NCBI RefSeq assembly: GCF_018398335.1
Contig: NZ_JAHBRX010000001.1
Span: forward strand, 2,333,501 to 2,397,500
From: Chelatococcus sp. HY11
GTDB lineage: Bacteria > Pseudomonadota > Alphaproteobacteria > Rhizobiales > Beijerinckiaceae
Direction of reading: 5' to 3'
DNA: 64,000 nucleotides
Below the pieces are notes generated by a model, which did no database searches, was not told the origin of the DNA, and saw nothing but the letters and a program-made list of their open reading frames with translations. A program made the translations under genes and the position numbers. The stretch's first letter is position 1, and the number at the start of each line of letters is the position of its first letter. Below, one piece after another: positions 33,604 to 40,581 of the stretch.

Positions 33604-34101
33604 ATGTTCGAGACGCGCGTCGTGGACAGCACTGACAAGGCGGCGTTCTATCGTGAGCTCGGTGAGCAACTGCAAGCGCTCCTCTCCGGCGAAACGGATG
33701 CCATTGCCAACGCCGCCAATACATCGGCGCTGCTCTTCCATCTGATGCCGGACCTCAACTGGGCCGGGTTCTACCTCATGCGTGACGGCGAACTTGTGCT
33801 CGGCCCTTTCCAGGGCAAGCCTGCCTGCGTCCGCATTCCCGTCGGTCGCGGCGTCTGCGGCACCGCGGTCGAGCGACGGAGCTCGGTGCTCGTCGCCGAT
33901 GTCCACGCTTTCCCGGGCCACATCGCCTGCGACGCGGCCTCCCGCTCGGAACTGGTCGTCCCGTTGATCAACGACGGCGCGGTCATCGGGGTCATCGATC
34001 TCGACAGCCCCGATGAGGGGCGCTTCGACGCGCTGGATCAAGACGGCATCGAAGCCGTCGCGGCCATCTACCTGTCGGCCAGCGACGTTGGTCGAGGGTA
34101 A
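33604..34101 (+). CDS. msrC: Free methionine-(R)-sulfoxide reductase (GAF domain)
   Basis: 165-residue single GAF domain. The three cysteines of the fRMsr family are at 75, 85 and 109 (GKPACVRIPVGRGVCGTAVE and GHIACDAAS), exactly spaced as in the E. coli enzyme (84, 94, 118), and the sequence between them is near identical in style. It reduces free Met-R-sulfoxide in the cytoplasm with thioredoxin. GGGAGG precedes the ATG at 33604. It stands 130 bases after the PuuE-type gene and converges with the GntR gene at 34113; it is probably independent of the ureide cluster. Confidence 0.93.
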   Translation: MFETRVVDSTDKAAFYRELGEQLQALLSGETDAIANAANTSALLFHLMPDLNWAGFYLMRDGELVLGPFQGKPACVRIPVGRGVCGTAVERRSSVLVADVHAFPGHIACDAASRSELVVPLINDGAVIGVIDLDSPDEGRFDALDQDGIEAVAAIYLSASDVGRG

Positions 34102-34112
34102 CGACCCGCAGG

Positions 34113-34790
34113 CTATTTCGTGCGCACGAGCGCGTTGAGCGATGCCGACACATTGAGGATATGCGACGCCAGGAGCTTCGCGGCGGTCGCGAATTGCCGA
34201 TCCTCGCATAGCCGGAGGATTTCACGATGCTCCTCCTCCGCGCGCGCTCTGGCGCCGGTCATGGACAGCTGGACGCGCGTATGGCGGTCGCACTCCTGCA
34301 ACAGATTGAAGACAAGCCCCATCGAACGGGGTCTACCGGCATGCTGATAGAGAAGACGGTGGAACTCGGCATTGAGCTCGCCCCAGCGCCTCACGTTGGC
34401 CTCCTCAAGCTCCCGGTCATATTCGTCGAGCAGCGCACGCATGCGGGCGAAGTCTTCCCCGGTCAGCTTCGGAGCGGAGCGCTTCAGCAACATCGGCTCG
34501 ATCGCGGCGCGCAGGTCGAACAGCTCGTCGATCTCCTCGCTTGTGAGCTCGCTCACGACAGCGCCCCTGTGCGCGTTGATCCTGACGAGGCCTTCCGCTT
34601 CCAGCTGCACCAGCGCTTCCCTTAAAGGAATGCGGCTTATGCCGAGTTCCTCCGCCAGCGCGGCCTGGCGCAATTGCTCTCCCGAACGCAGTTCGCCGTC
34701 CAGAATCCGACGGCGCAATTCATCGGTCGCACTCTGCGCCATTGTGCGGTGCTGTAGCGCTTTGCCAGAGCGAGGGGAGGCGATCGTCAT
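34113..34790 (-). CDS. GntR-family regulator, FCD subfamily, of the hydroxyproline cluster
   Basis: 225 residues with winged helix (about residues 18-75; LRSGEQLRQAALAEELGISRIPLREALVQLEAEGLV) and FCD domain (LNAEFHRLLYQHAGRPRSM, EEEHREILRLCEDRQFATAAKLLASHI with ligand histidines). AGGTAA stands before the ATG at 34790. It is the last gene downstream of the hydroxyproline genes on the same strand, and AT-rich palindrome AATAT-ACA-ATATT in front of the deaminase gene is a plausible target. The effector is expected to be a hydroxyproline-pathway acid (inference). Confidence 0.9.
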   Translation of the reverse strand: MTIASPRSGKALQHRTMAQSATDELRRRILDGELRSGEQLRQAALAEELGISRIPLREALVQLEAEGLVRINAHRGAVVSELTSEEIDELFDLRAAIEPMLLKRSAPKLTGEDFARMRALLDEYDRELEEANVRRWGELNAEFHRLLYQHAGRPRSMGLVFNLLQECDRHTRVQLSMTGARARAEEEHREILRLCEDRQFATAAKLLASHILNVSASLNALVRTK

Positions 34791-34919
34791 ACGCGAATTA
34801 CCTGGATTGAAGCCACGGGCGCTTCTGTCTCACGCGTGGCCTTGAATGGCAAAGCGGTGGATGGGGAGAGCCCTCACCGGCGCGATGGTCCATGCGTCAG
34901 ACCACCGAACTTCTGACTT

Positions 34920-35921
34920 TCAGAGGACCTGAAAGCCATGGGCATAGGGGTCCCGATCATCGATGAAGATGGTGTTGTAGCCGGTCGTCCGTGCCCATCC
35001 CGCAATGGAGGGGATGATCGCCGGCTTGCCGCCCACCGTCGTCGTCCGCTCCACCCGGCCATGGAAGAGCGAGCCGATGATGCTTTCGTGGATGAAGGCG
35101 TCCCCTTCCCTCAGCCGTCCCGTCGCCGCCCAATGCGCCATGCGCGCTGAAGTGCCCGTGCCGCAAGGGGAACGGTCGATGGCCTTGTCGCCGTAGAACA
35201 CCGCGTTGCGCGCGGTCGCCTCGGCCTCGGTCGGCGCGCCTGTCCAGAGCACATGGCTGAGCCCCTGGATTTCCGGCTTTTCCGGATGGCTAAAGCTATA
35301 GCGCGCGTTGAGGGACTGGCGGAGCCCGCGGCTCATCTGGACGAGATCCGAGGCTGTGAAATCCGCCATGTCGCGATAGCGCTCCTGCGGTTCGACGATT
35401 GCGTAGAAATTGCCGCCGTAAGCCACATCGACGGTAATCTCGCCGAGAACGGGGCAATCAGCCGTGAGCCCCTGGGAATGAAGGAAAGCCGGCACGTTAG
35501 TGAGCCGCACCTCCTCGACATGGGCGCCCTCCTGTCGGTATTCAGCCACCACCAAGCCGGCTGGCGTATCGAGGCGCAGCACGCCGGGCTCACGCGGTGT
35601 GACGAGCCCGTGCTCGATCGCCATGGTGACCGTACCGATGGTGCCATGCCCGCACATCGGCAGACATCCAGAGGTCTCGATGAACAGGATCGCGACATCG
35701 CAATCCGCGCGCGTCGGCGGATAGAGGATTGAGCCGGACATCATGTCGTGTCCGCGCGGCTCGAACATCAAGCCGGTCCGGATCCAGTCATACTCGCGCA
35801 GGAAATGGGCGCGCTTCTCGATCATCGTGTCGCCCTTGAGGTTCGGCCCGCCGCCCGAAACGAGGCGCACGGGATTGCCGCAGGTATGACCGTCGATACA
35901 GAAGAAGCTGTGGCGAGCCAT
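34920..35921 (-). CDS. lhpA: 4-hydroxyproline 2-epimerase (proline racemase family)
   Basis: 333 residues. Both catalytic cysteines are present: Cys90 in CLPMCGHGTIG and Cys253 in DRSPCGTGTSAR. Two cysteines mean epimerase or racemase, since the trans-3-hydroxyproline dehydratases of this family have Thr at the second position. The enzyme would convert trans-4-hydroxy-L-proline to cis-4-hydroxy-D-proline. The start is set at the ATG at 35921 behind GGAGG. It is followed upstream by the FAD oxidase and the deaminase of the same pathway. The gene name is assigned from context with the neighbours. Confidence 0.88.
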   Translation of the reverse strand: MARHSFFCIDGHTCGNPVRLVSGGGPNLKGDTMIEKRAHFLREYDWIRTGLMFEPRGHDMMSGSILYPPTRADCDVAILFIETSGCLPMCGHGTIGTVTMAIEHGLVTPREPGVLRLDTPAGLVVAEYRQEGAHVEEVRLTNVPAFLHSQGLTADCPVLGEITVDVAYGGNFYAIVEPQERYRDMADFTASDLVQMSRGLRQSLNARYSFSHPEKPEIQGLSHVLWTGAPTEAEATARNAVFYGDKAIDRSPCGTGTSARMAHWAATGRLREGDAFIHESIIGSLFHGRVERTTTVGGKPAIIPSIAGWARTTGYNTIFIDDRDPYAHGFQVL

Positions 35922-35938
35922 GGGGGCCTCCGCTCTTT

Positions 35939-36037
35939 TCCTGGAGTAATTCCGATCCATCGGATTACTCCAGGCCTTTGTTTCTACGCATTTTCTTCAC
36001 GCGAACCGGTTTCCACTTCGCTCGAAAATGCTCTGGA
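35939..36037. repeat. Intergenic repeat element (Hyphomicrobiales-type), copy 1, long form
   Basis: On the minus strand the element reads from AGAGCATTTTCGAGCGAAG through ACCGGTTCGCGTGAAG and GAAAATGCG to a terminal hairpin CCTGGAGTAAT...ATTACTCCAGG (35939-35973). Inside, GCATTTTC and GAAAATGC are inverted. The segment encodes the last 11 or so codons and the TGA of the hydroxyproline oxidase and fills the gap to lhpA. A shorter copy is at 39203-39240. I recall closely similar repeats in many genomes of the order. Confidence 0.75.
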
Positions 36038-37292
36038 AACGTTGCGGTGAAAAGGGAGCGATATCAAGCGCCGGCGCGCGACCCGCGATGAGATCCGCCA
36101 CCAGCCGTCCCGTTCCGGCCGATTGCGTCAATCCGAGATGGCCGTGGCCGAAGGCATAGATGATTGTCCGCGCCGCGCGAGACGGCCCGATAACCGGCAG
36201 ACTGTCGGGCATTGACGGGCGAAAGCCCATCCATTGGCGCCCGCCGCCCGTCTTCAAGCCGGGCAGGAAATCCGCGGCCTTGCGCAGCATCGCCTCCGCG
36301 CGCGCGAAATTGGGCGCCCGGGTGAGGCCGCCGAGTTCGACGGCTCCGCCCACGCGGATGCCCGACGACAAGGGTGTGATGACGAAGCCGTGGCTGCCAA
36401 AGATGAGCTGACGCCGGATATCGAAAGCCTCCAGCGGCAAGGTGGTGTTGTAGCCACGTTCGGTCTCGAGCGGCACGTCATCCCCCAGGGCGCGTGCCAA
36501 GGGTTTGGACCAGGCGCCGCAGGCGATGACGGCCTGCCGCGCCATGATGGTGCTGCCATCCCCGCAATCGAGAGCAACGCCGCCCTCGACGGGACGCACC
36601 CTGGCGATATCCTGTCGTGCGACGTGCCCTCCCCTACGAATGACGCGAGCGGCGAGCGCGCTGGCAAAATCGTAAGGGTCAGAGACGGTCTTCCAGCCGG
36701 GAACGAAGGTGCCCGCCACGAAGCGTGGCGCCAGCCCGGGCTGGAGATCGGCCATGTCAGCGCCGCGCACATGCTGGAAGGCGATGCCCTGCTTCTCGCG
36801 AGCCGTCCATCCGGCGATCGAAGCCGCAAGTTCCGCCTCGCTTTCGTAGAGTTCGAGAGATCCGTCCGAACGGATCATGCCGCCAAGATCAGCCGAGACG
36901 ACGAGCCTGGCCATCTCCTGCGCGGCAAGGCGCATCATCGACGCCTGCACCACCATCGCGTCGCGCACGCGATCCGGCCAGCTCGCCCGCCAGAAACGGA
37001 TGAGCCAGGGCAGGATCTGGGGCAGATAAGCCGGCGGGATGGTGAGCGGGCCCAGCGGATCGACAAGCCAGCGGGGCGCCTTGCGCATGATGCCCGGAGA
37101 CGCCAACGGCAGGATGTCCGAGAACGCGAAGGCGCCGGCGTTGCCGAAGCTGGCGCCGTGAGCAGGCTCGCCCCGGTCGATCAGCAGAACATCGCGCCCG
37201 TCGTCCTGCAGGAAGGACGCCGCCGCTATGCCGATGATGCCGGCACCGACGACCGCGACATCCACTTCGCTTTCGACTGCGGGATGCGTCAC
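35997..37292 (-). CDS. lhpB: FAD-dependent D-amino-acid (D-hydroxyproline) dehydrogenase, DadA-like
   Basis: 431 residues of the DAO/DadA family. The FAD-binding motif VAVVGAGIIGIAAASFLQDDGRDVLLID is at residues 13-40, and the C-terminal RQWMGFRPSMPDSLPVIGPS and FGHGHLGLTQSAGTGRLVADLI are typical of D-amino-acid dehydrogenases of this pathway. It would oxidise cis-4-hydroxy-D-proline to 1-pyrroline-4-hydroxy-2-carboxylate. The start is GTG at 37292 with GGAG upstream. The last residues (about FERSGNRFA) come from an inserted repeat element, so the natural C-terminus may have been replaced. Confidence 0.87.
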   Translation of the reverse strand: MTHPAVESEVDVAVVGAGIIGIAAASFLQDDGRDVLLIDRGEPAHGASFGNAGAFAFSDILPLASPGIMRKAPRWLVDPLGPLTIPPAYLPQILPWLIRFWRASWPDRVRDAMVVQASMMRLAAQEMARLVVSADLGGMIRSDGSLELYESEAELAASIAGWTAREKQGIAFQHVRGADMADLQPGLAPRFVAGTFVPGWKTVSDPYDFASALAARVIRRGGHVARQDIARVRPVEGGVALDCGDGSTIMARQAVIACGAWSKPLARALGDDVPLETERGYNTTLPLEAFDIRRQLIFGSHGFVITPLSSGIRVGGAVELGGLTRAPNFARAEAMLRKAADFLPGLKTGGGRQWMGFRPSMPDSLPVIGPSRAARTIIYAFGHGHLGLTQSAGTGRLVADLIAGRAPALDIAPFSPQRFQSIFERSGNRFA

Positions 37293-37314
37293 GCCCCGAT
37301 CTCCGTCTTTGCGC

Positions 37315-38211
37315 TCAGCCGAAGGCCGGCAGCGCGGGGCGAATCTCTAGCGCATTCCTGATGACCGATTCCACACGCTTGCGTGTCTCACCGGAAAGCG
37401 GTTGGCGCGGGGCGCGCACACGCTCGTTCGAGCCAATGGCCAACATCTCCGCCAGCTTGATATTCTGGACGAGATAGGTGCTCACATCGAGATCGAGCAG
37501 AGAACGGAACCAGCGGTAGAGCGCCAGCGCCTCGGCATGGCGGCCCTGCTTCATCAGGCGGTAGATGGCGACCGTCTCCTTGGGAAAGGCGCAGACGAGA
37601 CCCGCGACCCAGCCCACCGCGCCGACCGCAAGCGCCTCGTAGGCGAGATTGTCCACCCCCGTCAGCACGGCGTAGCGATCACCCAGGCGATTGAAGATTT
37701 CGGTCGTCCGGCGAATGTCGTCGGAGGATTCCTTGATGGCGACGAAGCGCTTGTCCGAGGCGAGCTCCTCCATCAGGGCCGGCGTCACATCGACGCGATA
37801 AGCGATCTTGTTGGAGTAGATCATGATCGGCAGATCGCCGGCCTGGGCGACCGCCCGCAGCGTCGAGACCGTCTCGGCCTCGTTCGTCTGATAGACAAGG
37901 CTAGGCACCACCATCAGCCCATCAGCGCCCGCCTTGGCGGCGCGCTGCGCGATCTCACAGCTTTCGCGGGTGGAAGCCGCGGCGACCGTCATCAACACGG
38001 GCTTGCCGCCGCTGACGGACTTCGCCGTGCGCATGACCTCAATGCGCTCATCCAGCGTCATCATCGGGCCCTCGCCCAGCGAGCCGCAAACAATGAGGCC
38101 ATCGCAGCCGGCCTCCATCTGCATGGCAAAGCAACGGGTCATCTCGTCATGATCGAGAGAACCGTCTTCCTTGAATTTCGACGTCACCGCGGGAAGGACA
38201 CCAGACCACAT
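37315..38211 (-). CDS. lhpC: DapA-family lyase: 1-pyrroline-4-hydroxy-2-carboxylate deaminase
   Basis: 298 residues of the dihydrodipicolinate synthase/N-acetylneuraminate lyase family. The Schiff-base Lys160 is in FVAIKESS, the catalytic Tyr132 in IMIYSNK, and the substrate-carboxylate loop in VCGSLGEGPMMT. The start ATG at 38211 has GGAGGAAAAAGG before it; an in-frame TTG five codons earlier is less likely. The context with epimerase and D-amino acid oxidase makes deamination of the pyrroline to alpha-ketoglutarate semialdehyde the best assignment. The next enzyme, the semialdehyde dehydrogenase, is not in the window. Confidence 0.86.
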   Translation of the reverse strand: MWSGVLPAVTSKFKEDGSLDHDEMTRCFAMQMEAGCDGLIVCGSLGEGPMMTLDERIEVMRTAKSVSGGKPVLMTVAAASTRESCEIAQRAAKAGADGLMVVPSLVYQTNEAETVSTLRAVAQAGDLPIMIYSNKIAYRVDVTPALMEELASDKRFVAIKESSDDIRRTTEIFNRLGDRYAVLTGVDNLAYEALAVGAVGWVAGLVCAFPKETVAIYRLMKQGRHAEALALYRWFRSLLDLDVSTYLVQNIKLAEMLAIGSNERVRAPRQPLSGETRKRVESVIRNALEIRPALPAFG

Positions 38212-38361
38212 GCCTTTTTCCTCCAAGAGCCAAAACCGATCAGACCGCAGGCAGAGTGAGCAACGACCAATGCATTGTCCGCTCCCCCGAAAACAAGCTG
38301 CGGGGAATCAGGAACGGGCTTGAGCCAGGGCGGGGCCACGCGCCACGCCATTCCTGAATAA

Positions 38362-38374
38362 AATATACAATATT
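38362..38374. promoter_or_regulatory. AT-rich palindrome upstream of the hydroxyproline operon
   Basis: AATAT-ACA-ATATT, a perfect palindrome in an AT-rich patch 150 bases upstream of the deaminase start, resembles FCD-GntR operators. It is a candidate binding site for the regulator at 34113. Confidence 0.45.
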
Positions 38375-38413
38375 CAATCCAGGGCAACACCGTACCGAAG
38401 CAGCGACCTGCGC

Positions 38414-39175
38414 TCAGCGCGTTTTGGGCCCACGCAGGAGATAGGTATCCATGATCCAGCCGTTCTTATCGCGCGCCTCCCGCCTCACACGATCGATCTC
38501 CCCGGCGACCTCATCGAGCGGGCCGGACACGAGAATTTCCTCCGGCGTGCCGAGATAGGCGCCCCAGTAGATCTCAAGATCCTGACCGACGAGACGCTTG
38601 AACGCCTGTCCACCGTCGAGCATCACGACCACCGTGTCTGCTTCGTCCGGCAAGGCCTCGCCCAGCTTTCGACCTGTCGTCACATGCACCGGTTCGCCGA
38701 TCCGGTTGAGGGCGATGCGATGCTGCGCGGCCAGCGCCTGCACGCTGGTGATACCGGGAATGACCCGATAGTCGAACGGGAACGGGGCCTTCGCGTCGAT
38801 CTCCTGGATGATGCGCAGCGTGCTGTCGTAGAGGGCAGGATCGCCCCACACCAGGAATGCCCCGGTTTCACCGTCGGCCAGTTCGCTCTCGAGAAGAGCC
38901 GTGTAGCGCGCCTCGATTGCCGCATGCCATGCCGCCACATCGGCCTTGTAGTCGTCGCTCTTGCCGCGCACCGGGACCTCGATGCTCACGAAGCGGTAAC
39001 CAGGTCGGCGGATGAAGCGCGCGCAGATCTCCTCACGCAACTCACGGAGGGCGGCCTTCTCCGCGCCCTTGTCGGGAATGAAGAAGACATCAGCCTGGTT
39101 GAGGGCCTCTATCGCCTGAACGGTGAGATAATCCGGATCGCCGGCGCCTATGCCGATGATGAGAACTTTGCGCAT
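38414..39175 (-). CDS. cobF: Precorrin-6A synthase (deacetylating), CobF
   Basis: 253-residue SAM-dependent tetrapyrrole methylase of aerobic cobalamin synthesis, which methylates C1 of precorrin-5 and releases acetate. The N-terminus MRKVLIIGIGAGDPDYLTVQAIEALNQADVFF is diagnostic. Further matches are VWGDPALYDSTLRII, FDYRVIPGITSVQALAAQHRI and EIYWGAYLGTPEEILVSG. The start at 39175 is set by GAGG and the conserved MRKV; the frame runs on 80 codons without meaning. No other cob genes are nearby; it is divergent from the tartrate dehydratase gene with a repeat copy between. Confidence 0.92.
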   Translation of the reverse strand: MRKVLIIGIGAGDPDYLTVQAIEALNQADVFFIPDKGAEKAALRELREEICARFIRRPGYRFVSIEVPVRGKSDDYKADVAAWHAAIEARYTALLESELADGETGAFLVWGDPALYDSTLRIIQEIDAKAPFPFDYRVIPGITSVQALAAQHRIALNRIGEPVHVTTGRKLGEALPDEADTVVVMLDGGQAFKRLVGQDLEIYWGAYLGTPEEILVSGPLDEVAGEIDRVRREARDKNGWIMDTYLLRGPKTR

Positions 39176-39202
39176 CCGAACCTCGCTCCACCCAGTGTCT
39201 CC

Positions 39203-39240
39203 AAGCGAACCGGTTTTCCCTTCGCTCGAAAATGCTCCAG
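39203..39240. repeat. Intergenic repeat element, copy 2, short form
   Basis: AAGCGAACCGGTTTTCCC followed by TTCGCTCGAAAATGCTCCAG matches copy 1 (36001-36035) with few changes and the same orientation. It lies 28-65 bases upstream of cobF and 120 bases upstream of the tartrate dehydratase start, so it may carry part of the cobF promoter. Confidence 0.8.
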
Positions 39241-39359
39241 CCGTCCATGCGACGACATACAGCATGCCGGGGAATGTCGCATCCAGGACGGCCAGATGGG
39301 GAGACGAGGCGGAAAAGAATGCTACTGTCGCCCTTCGCCGGGACGACTGGGAGCTTTTC

Positions 39360-40526
39360 ATGCGTATTGTCGACGTCCGTGAAATGACCGCGTCGATCGC
39401 CTCGCCGATCGCCAATGCCTATATCGACTTCTCGAAGATGACCTGCTCGGTGGTCGCCGTCGTCACGGATGTGGTGCGCAACGGCAAACCCGTCATCGGC
39501 TACGGGTTCAACTCCAACGGCCGCTACGGCGCTGGCGGCCTGTTGCGCGAGCGCTTCCTGCCGCGCCTCAGGGAAGCCGCCCCAGACAGCCTCATCACCG
39601 ACGCCGGCGACAATCTCGATCCCTTCAAGATCTGGTCGACCCTGATGACCAACGAGAAGCCCGGCGGCCATGGCGAGCGTTCGGTTGCAGTCGGCACCAT
39701 CGACATGGCCGTCTGGGATGCCGTCGCCAAGATCGAGGACCGCCCGCTCTATCGCGTGCTCGCCGACCGTTATCGCGATGGTGTCGCCGACGACAAGGTC
39801 TGGGTCTATGCGGCCGGCGGCTACTATTATCCCGGGAAGGATCTCGGCGCGCTGCAGGATGAAATGCGGAGCTATGTCGATCGCGGCTACCACGTCGTCA
39901 AGATGAAGATAGGCGCCGCCCCGCTCGACGAGGATCTCGCCCGCATCGACGCGGTGCTCGAGATCGTCGGCGAAGGCGCGCGGCTCTGTGTCGACGCCAA
40001 CGGCCGTTTCGATACCGAGGCCGCCCTCGCCTACGGCGAGGCCCTGAAACCCTATGGCCTGTTCTGGTACGAGGAAGCCGGCGATCCGCTCGACTATGCC
40101 ATCCAGGCCGAGCTCGCGGAGCATTATGACGGGTCGCTCGCCACCGGCGAGAACCTGTTCTCGCATCAGGATGCGCGCAACCTCATCCGCTATGGCGGCA
40201 TGCGGCCCGAGCGTGACTTCCTGCAGTTCGACTGCGCGCTGAGCTATGGGCTCGTCGAGTATCTCAGGACGCTCGACGTGCTGACGGAGAATGGCTGGTC
40301 GAGCCGGCGGGTCGTTCCGCACGGCGGCCACCAGATGTCACTGAACATCGCGGCTGGGCTGCATCTCGGCGGCAATGAATCCTATCCCGATGTATTCCGG
40401 CCGTTCTGCGGCTTTGCCGACGGCATCCGCGTCGAGAACGGCTATGTCGGCCTCCCGGACGCTCCCGGCATCGGCTTCGAGACAAAGGCCGAACTTTTCG
40501 CCGTCATGAAGAAGCTCGCCGAGTGA
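39360..40526 (+). CDS. tarD: D(-)-tartrate dehydratase (enolase superfamily)
   Basis: 388 residues. It starts MRIVDVREMTASIASPIANAYIDFSKMT, and from memory it is highly similar along its whole length to the characterised Bradyrhizobium D-tartrate dehydratase (389 residues). Catalytic Lys181-Met-Lys183, metal ligands Asp212 (VDANGRF), Glu238 or Glu239 in WYEEAGDP and Glu264 (TGENLF), and His321 (VPHGGHQMS) are all in place. The product is oxaloacetate. The ATG at 39360 follows GGGAG. It has no partner transporter or regulator and appears to be a single-gene unit closed by a strong hairpin. Confidence 0.9.
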   Translation: MRIVDVREMTASIASPIANAYIDFSKMTCSVVAVVTDVVRNGKPVIGYGFNSNGRYGAGGLLRERFLPRLREAAPDSLITDAGDNLDPFKIWSTLMTNEKPGGHGERSVAVGTIDMAVWDAVAKIEDRPLYRVLADRYRDGVADDKVWVYAAGGYYYPGKDLGALQDEMRSYVDRGYHVVKMKIGAAPLDEDLARIDAVLEIVGEGARLCVDANGRFDTEAALAYGEALKPYGLFWYEEAGDPLDYAIQAELAEHYDGSLATGENLFSHQDARNLIRYGGMRPERDFLQFDCALSYGLVEYLRTLDVLTENGWSSRRVVPHGGHQMSLNIAAGLHLGGNESYPDVFRPFCGFADGIRVENGYVGLPDAPGIGFETKAELFAVMKKLAE

Positions 40527-40530
40527 TAAA

Positions 40531-40562
40531 TGTGCGGCGATGCCTGCAGGCCTCGCCGCACA
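40531..40562. terminator. Strong hairpin between tarD and yhaN-like genes
   Basis: TGTGCGGCGA (40531-40540) pairs perfectly with TCGCCGCACA (40553-40562), and the interior GCCTGCAGGC is itself palindromic, giving an almost continuous stem. It lies between convergent stops at 40526 and 40582 and is followed by an AT-rich stretch. Very likely a bidirectional terminator. Confidence 0.75.
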
Positions 40563-40581
40563 CATTATATATATAGCCAAG

